Positions 11,368 to 22,393 of a stretch of DNA of 64,000 bases are shown here, one piece after another (position 1 is the stretch's first letter; every line of letters starts with the position of its first letter). The stretch spans positions 186,001 through 250,000 of the forward strand of contig CALYLX010000040.1 in assembly GCA_944990035.1 (NCBI GenBank), given 5' to 3'. This DNA is from Clitopilus passeckerianus. Lineage: Eukaryota; Basidiomycota; Agaricomycetes; Agaricales; Entolomataceae. The position numbers and the translations under genes were made by a program. Under the pieces are notes generated by a model. It was not told where the DNA came from. It did no database searches and saw nothing but the letters and a program-made list of their open reading frames with translations.

Positions 11368-14300
11368 CTAATAACGTCCTTCAAGATGATCCATATCCAA
11401 CCTCAAGCTATCCTCACTCCACAACGAGCCATCTCCATGCTCCTCCAACAAGGCATCATAATCCTGAATTGAAATGCGCGGCACAACTGAGATAATCGGC
11501 CTCAAAGCCCTAGATGTCGGCTTCTTAGCCCCATTCCTTGCACCCTTCTTGGGGGTCATCCAGGACAGCATGCGGGCCAACCGACTTGGAGAAGGAGGGG
11601 AAAGGCATCCAGAGCTTGACGACAGACTTGAACTCCCTTGTGGCTGGGGGGTAGAAGCCTTGATTATAGCCCGTGTTAACTCGGTTTCGAAGCCCTTGAT
11701 TCCAATGCCCAAGCCGATAGGGGAGGTAGGCGGCTGCGCAGGGAAGCTTGCTCTCGATCCCTTCTTTCCCGCACTTGTGGCGCTAGAGGTGCTGCTGGTC
11801 GTGCTACAACCGGTGGTGCATGATGTCGACATCGGGGTTGTTGCAGCTGAAGACGAAGGAGATGGAGACGGAGACCTGGAGCTGGAGGATGAAGAAGTCG
11901 CAGTCGACGACGATAGAGACGACATGGACAGAACGGAGGCCCGTTTTGACTCGGGTTGACCAACCAAGGTCGGCAGGATCAATGGCCTCAAGCCTCGCTT
12001 TCCCTTTGCCTCATCACTACTGCTCATGGGACGAGGACGAGCATATGTCCTCTTCTCCAAGTGTCCACCTCCAGTGCGCCTTATTCCCGTTTCCGAGGCC
12101 TGATCCATATTTCCCGACGATGGCGAAGGTGGCATAGTCAACTTCCTCCTCCTAATCATCTCCTTCTCGTACAACATCTTCTGTGTGGCCCGCATCCCTT
12201 CTTCAATTTCCGTCTTCGTGGACCCATCCGTCGTCTCCTCCAGCCCCTCAGGGGCCTTGTGTTCAGCGGGCGGGACATAGATGAACCACGGTGTCGAGAC
12301 CCGACCGTTGCTCGTGTTCTTTGGTGCTGGAGACGGGGTAGTTGGAGGAGAGGTATCCGAATCAGATCCGGAGCTGGAGGAATTGCTACCGGCATAGGAG
12401 CTATCGCTGTTCCAGCCAACGGGCGAAAAACTGGTGCTGATCACCTCTGAGGTGTCAAAGACTTGGACTCTGGGCTGCACCACAAATGCAAGCTTCTTGG
12501 AGTCGGCCAGCTGCAAATCCTTTTTATCTTCCTCGCGGCCTCTTCCTGCCCTCGTACGTTTGAAAATTCCCTTGAACCACGCCCCGACTTTCTTGATCCC
12601 TTTCACCTGCCCAGGAGCAGCAGCAGGCGTCTCCTTCGCACCCCGCTCATTAGGACCTTCCTCCATGCCTTCAACCACAATGGGAGGCTCCGGGGGATAG
12701 GAAGAGAGTGGCCTTTCCAGGGCCTCGGATACGAAATGGAAACTAGGCAGAGGGTTTGCGTATTCGTCATAGGCGATGCCTTTCTTGATCGGGTAGGGTT
12801 CCATTTGTGCAGTGGGGAAGTTGCATATCGCTGGGATGATGGGAGCCCTGACAGCCGTAGGCTCGTAATTAGGCCAGTCACTGTGAAACGGACGTGAGTT
12901 GCTTGTAAAACGAGATCTGTCAAATAAGAGCTTACATTCCGGCGAAGAACCTATGCCTCTTCACTTGCTCAATATTCCACCTCTTCTTCGGGTCCTTCTC
13001 CAACATGCCACCCAAAAGCTCCTTCGCATCTGCCGAGAAGGCGTCCGTCTTCTTGAACACTAGGGGCTCCTTAAGGACGCAATTTGCAATGTCCTCTGGT
13101 TGATTGTACAAATTTCCAAAAGGCATCTAGATGAACGACCAATCAGCTCTAGGCTCTTCCATAAGTCGAAGAAAAAGAAAGCTTACCCTCCCACTAATCA
13201 TCCTAAAAACAAACACGCCAACGGCCCATAGGTCGACATCCTTGCCATACGCCTCCCCATTATGCTGCTCGGGAGTCTGGTAATACGCACTCCCACTCCC
13301 ACCCTGGATCTTTTCCTCCGTCATCCAAGGTCCCTTGATAGGTATATCGAACGCTCCAGCAACCGCATCCTCGCTGGCCGCGAAGCTGATGACACAGTCT
13401 GGGTCGTCGAGTTGCGCGTCGTCTTTCGCCAGGGTGGGGTCGTACCTCGCTGCGCATCCGAACCCGGTCAGCCGAATATGACCATCTTGAGAGAGTTGGA
13501 CGTTGGAAGGCCGGATATCACGGTGGACGATTCCTTTGGCGTGAAGCTGCTCAATCGCAAGAATCTAGATAGGAGGGCCGTGGTCGGAAGAGGAAAGGCA
13601 AATAGGAGAAGAAATGACGTACGAGCTCAATAGTGTAGAACCTAGCTTGGTTCTCGGAAAAACGCTGGACGGTTGTGATTTCAGCACCCAAGTCGGTCGG
13701 GTTCCATTCCTAAGTATTGTTTGAGAATGAAGGCAGATAAAGGAAGAAAAGAATCGACAAACCTTTACCGTATAAAAATTCCTCGTATCATGCCACGAAC
13801 AATACAGCGGCACGACAAACTTCATAGCCGCATCCACCGAGATAACCTTTAGAACCTCTTGCTCGCGGCGAACGCGTTCATACTGCTCCTTCCTATTGTC
13901 CCTCTCTGCCACAGAACCATTAATTGGCTCGATTTTCGGAATGACAGTGATCACGACAGGCTTGTCGGTGACCTTGTCTTTCGCGAGGAAGGCGCATACG
14001 GAGTGTCGAGCGAGGGATAGGAGCTTGACGATGACGAAGGACGAGAGGTCACGAGGGATGGTGGCGGCCTTGGTGAGGGTGCTGAAGGCGACGGTGGGAT
14101 TATAGACGACGGTACCATCGGTTTTGGCCTAGAAAAATATTTGTTAGATAAATAGGGGTTAAGAGCTAGGGTAAAAGCTAGAACTTACGTTCTGAACGTG
14201 GGTCTTCTTGAGGATCGACTTGGGTACGATGGGAGCCTGAAGAGATAGATTTAGCTGTTGTTGGTGCAATAAATCTGCAAGTGAAGTTACATCGACTTCA

Positions 14301-14429
14301 GAGGCAGGACCAGATGCAGTATTAAGTGCATCAGCCTTGGGAATCTTGAAAGTATAACCCTATGAGGAGAATGATAAGTTTGCTGGGGGTCAACAAATCA
14401 ATGATACGTACATTGGAATGAAGAGACAT
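11368..14429 (-). CDS. Protein kinase-like protein, probable pseudokinase, with long disordered tail
   Basis: Exons 14429-14412, 14359-14291, 14236-14189, 14128-13763, 13709-13623, 13564-13187, 13126-12936 and 12880-11368 sum to 2670 nt, or 889 residues. Kinase landmarks are an N-lobe from about residue 78, HRDIRPSN at 210-217, LTGFG at 228-232, YYQTPEQ in the activation segment, VDLWAVGVFVFRMISG, and a lobe-end helix KRWNIEQVKRHRF. Two catalytic residues are replaced: the VAIK lysine is Thr106 (VVITVIPK) and the DFG aspartate is Gly230. The glycine loop is also absent, while HRD Asp212 and Asn217 remain. After residue about 385 comes a 500-residue Ser/Pro-rich tail ending in ISIQDYDALLEEHGDG. 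The 54-nt gap between exons 2 and 3 is a multiple of three without stops, so that intron may be retained. A scaffold or allosteric role is inferred. Confidence 0.85.
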
Positions 14430-15466
14430 TTTGCTTGATAACTTGTCGGTGGGCGATACTCTTGCTGCCGCTTGTTCCGGTCGAGGTAATAGAATGAATT
14501 CGAGAGAGAAGGCAGAACCGAGACTGGTGCATCTCGAATTCGACTTGGACTGGGACCAGTGGTATAGTAGCCATGATAGTAAGTTCCAACTGCCAAGTTT
14601 TTCAACCCTGATTAGGCAGCTTCCGCAAAGAGGACTCAAAGCAGGACCACTTCAAGATCTCGGAGGCAGATGTCGAGTTTGCTGCTCTGCCCTCAAGTTT
14701 GGATTCCAGATGCGTTCTGCATCCCTTCGGGACTGTCCTGGCAGCCAACTTTGGCTTCTTGTTGAGATTAGCGGCAGCCAGACCCAGAAGGTCTTTGTCC
14801 GAGCTTATAGCTATACAGTTCGAGCAGAATCTCTGTGCTTTAGCATAAAGGAAGTCCTGGCAACCATTGGAACGTTCATACTTGGTGGAAGGAAGGATAG
14901 ACGGACCGGAGAAACGCGTCAGGCTTGTTGACCAAATCCCAATCTGTGAACGTTATATAAGCTTCCCAGGGTCCGGATGTCTTGCCGGCCGGCACTTGGC
15001 GAGCACCACTCCATCGTCATTCGTCATTCGCAGTTCAATTCAACGGAAACACCACAACATACCTGCTCTGAATCATGGATGACAACCATCTGGAGAACTT
15101 GATCGCCTATGTTCAACGGCAAACCTCAGTCGAGGATTAACCAGGGGTTCAACACCAATTTTCACAGCAATACCTGCGGCGAAGGTGACGCACTGTCGCC
15201 CCGAAACATAAACCGGCCACTTTGAATAGTCTGGACGTCGCGTAGAGCTACAGCCTTCAGCATTTCTCTGGAAACTGTGGAGATATCCAAAAGAGGCGCC
15301 TGCTGCCTATTTGGAGCCCGAATCAACTATCAATGACATGCTGTGCACCCTGTAACCTGCAATGATGCATCTCTTGTTTAAAGCTTAAAGTTGCCTCCGT
15401 CGGAGCGAACGTTATAAACCCCATCTCTCTCCTACCACTGAACCTATACCTCTCCCTGCACCCATC
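14430..15466. other. Intergenic, divergent promoter region
   Basis: This 1-kb stretch lies between the start of the kinase-like gene (minus) and the DUF6593 gene at 15467 (plus). A 166-codon frame at 14431-14931 lacks an ATG start and is not protein-like. A TATA box for the 15467 gene lies at 15413. Confidence 0.45.
15413..15418 (+). promoter_or_regulatory. TATA box of the 15467 gene
   Basis: TATAAA in the context GTTATAAACC, 54 bp upstream of the ATG. The spacing leaves a short leader. Confidence 0.5.
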
Positions 15467-16266
15467 ATGGCAGCAACACTAACTTTTGCCGATTCCGACT
15501 TTCTCCAGAGTGCACTCTTTCCACCTTCACCGCACGGGATCCGGTACCAGATCTTTACGGAAACAGGCTTCTTTGGAGGTCGAAAGGTCACAACGATTAC
15601 ACCGATACAGCATGAGGTCAATGTGAGGACCGTACCCAGCGGTGTTATAGATTGGAAGAGACATATGTTCGGCGTTGGAGGGCGCATGACTGATTGGAGT
15701 GCGTTGAAGAGGAAAACTGGCGGAATGTTCAGTCGGTGGGTTCGATTCCTCCCCATCTTGTCGACAGTTCTCTTGCTGAATCACATCTACTTTAACAGCT
15801 CCCGTGAATGGCAATGGTCTAATACACCTTATACTGTTAAGTTCGGACATGATCAGTGGCTGGTACGTCCTCCTTCCTCCCTCCATACTTTCCTCATTCA
15901 CCCCTCACACGTTTCTTCCTTATCTAGGCAACGTCTGCCAGACCCTCCTACGGTCACGGCCACCCCTCAACCAGCGCAGTATTCAACCTCCGGCAACGGC
16001 ACCTCCTTCGCAAATCCGAGCCAGCCTACATCCAACTTTCCCAAGACATCCCGGTTGAAGACCAGATTTTCTTGATCTTGGTTATGTTGTATTCTGAGGC
16101 TAAGAGACAGGTAAGTTCGACGTTTGATTTATAGGTCTGGATGTGAGGATGCTGATGCCTGGCCGTGATTGTGTAGGATCGGAAGAGGGCTGCTTCGAGT
16201 GCTGCCGCGGCTAATGCTGGCGCAGCTGGAGGTGGAGGTGGCGGAGGAGGAGGAGGAGGGTGCTAG
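15467..16266 (+). CDS. DUF6593-like protein with poly-Gly tail and terminal Cys
   Basis: Exons 15467-15735, 15799-15862, 15928-16110 and 16177-16266 give 201 residues. The family pattern is LTFADSDFLQS at the start, VTTITP, then IDW plus a basic residue, SREWQWS at the exon 2 start, and a closing strand DQIFLILVMLYSEAKRQ at the end of exon 3. I assign the DUF6593 family from memory of its pattern; the role of the family is not known. Exon 3 is 183 nt, as in two other intact copies here. Exon 4 codes only a small-residue linker that becomes a run of 11 glycines and ends in a single Cys. A TATA box sits 54 bp upstream. No signal peptide, so probably intracellular. Confidence 0.8.
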
Positions 16267-17077
16267 ATCTTTGAGCAATAGGCTTTTAGTTACACCGAGT
16301 TCATGAATACTACATTACTATACCCCAATAATCATTAACTGCACGAGAACGCGCAGATTCGTTTCGTAATTTCCGATACTTGGTGAGAAAAGTTATGATG
16401 TTAGAAACTCAACCGACCGCAGTTGTAGCGCCCAATTCTGGCTACCATTTACAAAGAAACCTTGATACAATGCTCTACTTTGTTCGGCCTCCAGTCTCCG
16501 CTGTGTTACCCGGGATCACTTGTCCAGTCATCGCCACAACACGTCTAAACTTCTCTAAAGCGACGAGGAGCACCGGAGCAGAGGCTGCTGCAGAGCCCCA
16601 TCATTGCCATTTACGACGCCATATTGCTACGGAGACCGCCTTGTAATCTTGAGTTTCCGGCAGCATTCAACATAGCAGCTCAATGGAAGGCTTTAACGTA
16701 AACGTCGGACGCCCATGTTACCGATCTCGGCCTGTGGACGATCTTACAATTATACGAAAGCTTATAACCACCGATTCCAACACCTGGTTGTAATTTACAG
16801 CAACGTGCGCCATCGGCAAGGCGGACCCTGATCACAGACCATCGCCTCGAATCACTCACCGACGCTTCGACTTGTGGACGGAAATGAGAATGAGAAGGGA
16901 CTTCGTGCCGAGCTGAGCTACAGCCTCAGCCTCGCTCTACAGTGGAGAGTGACGACAAGCTGGCTGTGCAGCCAGTAAACCGCACTTAAATGGCACCTGG
17001 CATGGTCACTCACAGTTTAACAACCCATTTACCTCCCATCCAAGCAGACTACACTCTCAACCTTCACACACCCTACC
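16267..17077. other. Intergenic between two DUF6593-like genes
   Basis: This 811-bp stretch has no supported gene. A frame at 16380-16646 has no resemblance to the family. Confidence 0.45.
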
Positions 17078-17859
17078 ATGACAGAGAAACTGACGTTCTC
17101 CGATGCAAACTTCCTTAAAGGCGAAATCACGCCGTCTTCTGCAGACGGATTTAGCTACCAAATCCTTACTCATGACAAGTGGAAGGTTCCACTGATTACT
17201 GTGATCACACCGGTAGAACCTGACGATCTTGACGTCAAAGCACTCCCTGCGCCCACTGGGAGTATAGACTGGAAGAAACGTGAGTTGACCATTGGTGAAA
17301 CTACACGGAATTGGAGCGATATAAAGTCAAGGCCTGGAGGAATCTGGAGTACGTGAGTACTGTTTCTACAATGGTCATTATCCTCTTGAGATCCTCACCA
17401 CTAAAATAGCCCTCGCGAATGGAAATGGTCGAATATGTCATACAGCGTGGATTTCTCATACAAGAAGAATCGATGGATTGTACGTCTCGTCTCCCTTCCT
17501 CCCTCACCCTCTCCCTCACACCTCTCCCTCCATTTAGGCAACCACTTCCAAGCAAATCATTGACGGCGGCGAGCCCAAGCCCATCGCGATATTCTCCCCC
17601 TACCGCATCCACCTCTTCCATCCCAACGAGCCTGCATATATCGAGATTACGGATGATGTGCCAGTCGAGGACCACATTTTCTTGATCATGATTTTCCAAT
17701 ATTCCGAACACAAGCGACAGGTGAGCTTGAAGTCTGGGTTTCCGAAGATCGGCGAGCTGACGGTTTCATGTGGTATAGACTCAACAAACCATGGCGGCTG
17801 CTGGGGCTGGAGCGAGCTCGGCCGCCTCGGCGGGGGCTGCTGCTGCTGCTGCCTGCTAG
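17078..17859 (+). CDS. DUF6593-like protein with Ala-rich tail and terminal Cys
   Basis: Exons 17078-17352, 17410-17479, 17538-17720 and 17779-17859 give 202 residues. It is the closest paralogue of the 15467 gene: LTFSDANFLKG start, ITVITPVEPDD, SIDWKKRELTIG, PREWKWS, and DHIFLIMIFQYSEHKRQ closing exon 3. Intron positions and phases are identical, and exon 3 is again 183 nt. Exon 4 codes a short Ala/Gly/Ser linker ending in six alanines and a final Cys. Its 3' side is followed by a minus-strand relic of another copy, making a tail-to-tail pair that is repeated at 24.2-26.1 kb. Function unknown. Confidence 0.8.
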
Positions 17860-18053
17860 ATCATACCTGGCATTTACCCATGGATACGGTCCACCATACC
17901 CAGTCTGGTCTGGATCTAATCGCCGGCCGTATTAACATCTGGTCTGTTATTTAAGGAGGGGTACGACAGATCCAAAAGCCCTTGAAGACATCCTTGTTCG
18001 GCGGCGCTCTACACGTTGTACATTTTAAACTACTCAATTCCAAACACTTAGGT

Positions 18054-18300
18054 TCAGGCGTCGTCCTATTCAATACAAACAAGTATTATCAGTTTGAATT
18101 GTGGCCCTCATTAGGAATCAAATTCTGTTTCCCTCTGTGTCGTCAAAAATCAAGCACGAGCGTCAAAAATACCATATTCTTCGTAGTGACATCCTGCGAG
18201 AACTGAATCGCTGGCGGCGATGGGCCCGGAACGTCAACTCCGTTGCCGTGAGCTCGTCCTCGGCTGCTGTTGCTACCAGTTAATCCATAGGGAACGCCTG
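18054..18300 (-). pseudogene. 3' fragment of a DUF6593-like gene
   Basis: On the minus strand the text AIQFSQDVTTKNMVFLTLVL matches the end of exon 3 of the copy at 25414-26097. It is followed by a frameshift in the IFSDTERN region and an equivalent of exon 4 (GAC start, TGA stop at 18054-18056) after a recognisable intron ending GAATAG. The 3' flank (about 17985-18055) also matches 25345-25413. Exons 1 and 2 are absent. It is the truncated minus-strand partner of the 17078 gene. Confidence 0.75.
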
Positions 18301-18964
18301 GATATTCATGGAGGAGGATTAGGATACACAAGCTAATTTCAATCCGATCAGACAAACACACCCGTATTTTAGTTACATTGTGGAGTTGGGCGGAGATGTA
18401 GACGCAATCCCTGGCCATAATAATGGCAGCGATAACCTTCGTTCGGCTCCCTACTACACATTTTACATCTAAATTTTTCTTGATTGAAGAGTCTTTACAC
18501 TCGGGCAATGCTCTATCCGATTCAACTAAAGCATTGCTAGCTCCGTGCTATCTCCCGGCCTGTGATCGAGAATGACTTCAGGATACTCTATCTCAAAAAA
18601 CTATTCGGATCACCCTCCTAGGAGGCCCAAGATACATGACCTATTGTCGTTGTTATGTTATGTACTAATATAATATTCTTCATTATCATAGTACATGGTT
18701 TCCATTGTACGAACACAGCAGAGTTGCGTCACGAAAGGTGCGGGCTCATTTACAAGTCAGGGTCCATTCTCGAGCAAAGGTGATTGCGAATGGGGAAGCA
18801 ATGTACTGAAAAGTATTAAGGTCATGAAAAACACGGCAACGACGATCAGGGAAGAATTGACAAGCTAGGGATGATAAACTACGAAGGTGGGTATTCAAAA
18901 AAAAAGGAAAAATGGGATAATTGGAATAAATGAGCTTTAATAGCAACAGGGAGACGTCACAGTA
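18301..18964. other. Intergenic with a small tRNA-like hairpin
   Basis: 664 bp without a gene. An 8-bp perfect inverted repeat (GCAATGCT at 18505-18512, AGCATTGC at 18530-18537) encloses a minus-strand sequence that resembles a Pol III A box (18517-18528). No T arm follows. Confidence 0.4.
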
Positions 18965-20373
18965 TTATTTCTGCTCAGACTTGAGGCGCTCGCACGTTAA
19001 ATCCTTTTCGGCCTGACCCGGACAAGAGGGCGAGTTCTCCCCATGATCCTGTATGAGAGCGCCATCGCTACCAAGCTGCAGAAATGATGAGCCAAAATCC
19101 ATTGGAAGAACCACTTCAGCAACTTACATTATAGTGGCACGTAGTATTTGCGCTTTCGAGCACCCCGGATGCATTCCTCTTATAGTAGCTGAGTGAACCG
19201 TTAGTCAACTAACGGTGCCAGCATAACCAAACCAAATGAACGTACGTGCATGTAGCTGGAGCACCTGCCACATCTACCTCCAATACCGCGTCCGTCATGC
19301 TGATCCTAGGGCAGGCCCAACAGTCCAGTCCAAGGGATCTGCGATTGCAATATTCCGGGAATATCGTTTTGTCACCTTCGACACGCCGACACCGATTCCA
19401 CAGATCGAATTTCCTGTACGCGTCTTGCTCTGCTTCCTTGACACACTGGTCGCGCGTTGCACCAGCAGGACAATTTGCACCAGGGACAGCCACCGGGTTT
19501 GGTGTACATCCTTCGTGTTGGGGGGGTTTTGAGGGCACATCGGCATTATAAGGGTCGAGCTTTTGAAGGAGCGATCCAGTCCGCGCCTGCAAAGCCTTTG
19601 TCAATGCCGCTGAATCAGCCTCTACAGGAAGACTCACATCGTAGTGGTATTCACTGGCAGCGCTGCCAGCATTCCGCCGGACGCCACTGAAAGTTTGCCC
19701 ATAAGCGTAGGGTCCCGAGAAATAAGTAATAAGCCACTCACAAGCATGACAAGATGTTTTGGCTGGAACTAACGTCAACGAAGTTCGTACCCGTGATTTC
19801 AGGGCACGTGTAGCACTGGTCGGTTTCGAGCTTGCAGTTCTCCCCGCAGCAGACTTGTGGCGGGCCTGAGTATGGTTTCTCGGGAGTACAGTTTGGTTCA
19901 GGTATCGCCTTTGATGGGCAATTACTGTTTGGTACCCGTAAAACCCCCTTCTCCTGCATACAAAGAAATGAACCTCTGAAAAAGAGTGCTTCGGTAAGAT
20001 ACTCACGTTGTAGTGACAGATGCTCGTATAAGGGCGGGCCGATGTACCATCTGAGTACTGGCCGTCACTTTTGCTATATCTGATGGACATGTTAGCTCTG
20101 AACATATAAAGAAGAAGTAGAGGACACTCACTTGCAGTAGAAGTTGGTCCAACTCTTCTGTACACTGTCGTCATCCTCCCAATCATCCAGTGCGGAGGAA
20201 CTCCCAATATAACCGTCGTTCCCTTTCGGGTTACAACTCCAGCATTTCGATGGGTGTGGACTGGTCGATTCAGGCAGTTCACCAACGAGGTAAGGAGAGC
20301 ACCGCGCGCTAGCCAAAGGCAGGATGCAAATAAATGCAAGGAGGACAAGCGCTTTTATGTGTGGGTTGAACAT
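18965..20373 (-). CDS. Secreted Cys-rich modular protein
   Basis: Exons 20373-20132, 20079-20007, 19953-19742, 19686-19638, 19586-19246, 19188-19128 and 19075-18965 give 362 residues. Residues 1-23 form a clear signal peptide ending ASA. The mature part contains three modules, each spanning an exon pair. Each has a CxxC-type pair (CWSC, CYTC, CWAC), a variable acidic or Ser-rich stretch, a further Cys, and a closing HYN or HYD directly before a phase-0 intron. An additional Cys-rich segment closes the protein. The upstream in-frame ATG at 20412 was not chosen because a TATA box (20417-20424) is only 5 bp from it. The family is not recognised; disulfide-rich secreted or effector-like character is inferred. 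Confidence 0.75.
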
Positions 20374-20416
20374 AGCCACGAGCTGAGGTCTGCTGAGCGG
20401 CAAAGAGATCATGTAG

Positions 20417-20424
20417 CTTATATA
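20417..20424 (-). promoter_or_regulatory. TATA box of the secreted Cys-rich gene
   Basis: TATATAAG on the minus strand, 44-51 bp upstream of the chosen ATG at 20373. It argues against use of the ATG at 20412. Confidence 0.5.
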
Positions 20425-22368
20425 GTCTTCCGGAATGTTGAATTAGTCCAATTTCGTCAAGGTCTCAACATTTCGAACCTCGTGAAATTTGACTAAACCG
20501 AACACTGGGCCTCCAGGTCATTTTGGAACCTGCAGGGTTTTGTCAACGACAGCCAACTCTTTTCGTGAAAATTTCTTACTGTGACTAGCCACCCTTGGTC
20601 TATTCCATTCAACGCGTCCAATTCGCATACGATAACTTCATTTTAACTGTTGTTTTGTTCGGTTGTGGTACCGATGACCATGTCCTGCCCAGGACTCCAG
20701 CCGAGGCTCATGCAGACCCAGATTGCTACAGCTGAGACCTCTGAATCTCCTCCAAGTTGGCGTCATGTTCAGACGACAGGCGCACGCTGCTTGGGTGCAT
20801 GGAAAACCCTCACAGGAGACATATCAGTCCCACGTTCTATATGGAGCCGAACAGCTTTAACAGTAGTTCAGTTCCATTAAGGGGCTTCCGAGAGGAATGT
20901 ATGACGGCGGATTTCGTCAAATATTCCTATAGGGCTAGGTTCGGACAGAAATTGTTGGCGTGATGCGTGAATTTGTGCATTTCATGTGGTTGGGTTGGGT
21001 TTGCCCAGCCATCGTGGCATCGTGAGATTTGGCTGCAATGCACTCAGTTTTTACTGTCAACGGAGCAGCGATGATTCAGAACCTACATGCTTGGCCATTT
21101 CCATTCAAAATGGCAATTATAATCCTCCTCAACGTATCCAGCTTGACTTCATCGCTGCCTTTTCTAGCCCATTGCGCAGCTCCGAGGATGATGGGTACTC
21201 CGAGGTATTGGATTCGAAGACTACTCTCTGGCGCGTTTGAAGCTGCGTCTACCATGTCGGCATCTTGAGTGTTGTGGTGGGTTTTGATTATCTTCGGTGG
21301 TTTAGATTTTGAGCGCTGAGTGTACCCCCTTGTTCCGGTACTCGTGAGATACGAAATAGTGCAGCTGCTAGCTTCGGCGATCTGGCAGCGAAAGCTAAGC
21401 TAAGAGATTGACGACAACATATCACTGTACATGTAGTTGCTCAAGGCTAGATTGATTCCGATCAGGGTAAACCCGACCAAATTTGTAGCAAGATTTCGGG
21501 CACTCTGACTATACCTGTGGGCCTCTGGACGAAAAGAGAAAAAATAATTAAATAATTAAGAGGAGGGAAGAGAGGAAGAGAAAGGGAATGCGGAAAACCT
21601 CTAAAAGCTTGAAATCTTGTGGAAACACTCTCGGGCCGGTCCAGATCAATGGTAAAGTACTCAAATCAAGGAGCATTATCGAGGGCAGGTGTGAACGGTT
21701 GGTTGGCAGCCAGTCATTCCGTACGCCGTTTTGCGACTTTTCGTCCATGCTTTGAGTAAACATAAGAAAGTACGAGAGCGGAAAGTGTACCTATATGGCC
21801 AACGAGGCTAATATCCGTCTGTAAGGTTCTAGATTGCCCAACAATACTGGGTGGATTCTAATTCATCAAATTGTGCGCAAATGAAGAACCTTTAGAGTTG
21901 CAGAGTGCCTTTGATGGGCTCTCCGATACTCTAAGCTCATTGTGAGAACATACCAGGCCGTCAGCTACTTCATACAGTGCACAATCATGGGGAGGAAGTA
22001 CAAGGGAAATGCTGAATTGTACGGGAAAGAACAGAGTTAATGCATCTTAGGTAGTGCTCCCAGCATACTAGTAATCAAAACCGCTGGTTTTCTGAGTTTT
22101 GTAGCTTTGGCGAACGATGTCATACTTCTGAGAGATCTCATCCTCGAGCTAGAGCCCCATCAAAATTGCTCTTTTTGCCACAACGAACCCATTATGGAGC
22201 TCAGAACTTCTGTGTTAGCAGTATCTAGCTATTATCCACCGATATTACCTGCTTCCTGGTTCCAAACTCTCAGAAACGGTCAAAAATCCTTGCTTTAGGT
22301 GTGAATCTGGCCATGAGCGCACCATTAAGCAGGCTTTTCAGCCAATAATAGGTGAATTATTTTATAAA

Positions 22369-22393
22369 ACGCGCTTCGCGCGTCCAATGCTAG
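22369..22393 (+). mobile_element. Candidate Helitron 3' terminus
   Basis: A perfect 6-bp-stem hairpin ACGCGC-TTC-GCGCGT (22369-22383) is followed after 6 nt by CTAG and then a T (22390-22394). A hairpin a few bases upstream of a CTRR end next to a T is the signature of Helitron 3' ends. No Rep/helicase coding sequence is seen nearby, and the 5' TC end is not identified, so this would be a non-autonomous or relic element. Confidence 0.35.

Noticed and set aside
14431..14931. 166-codon plus-strand frame upstream of the DUF6593-like genes
   Set aside because: No ATG start, no domain-like pattern, and it overlaps the 5' flank of the kinase-like gene; treated as chance.
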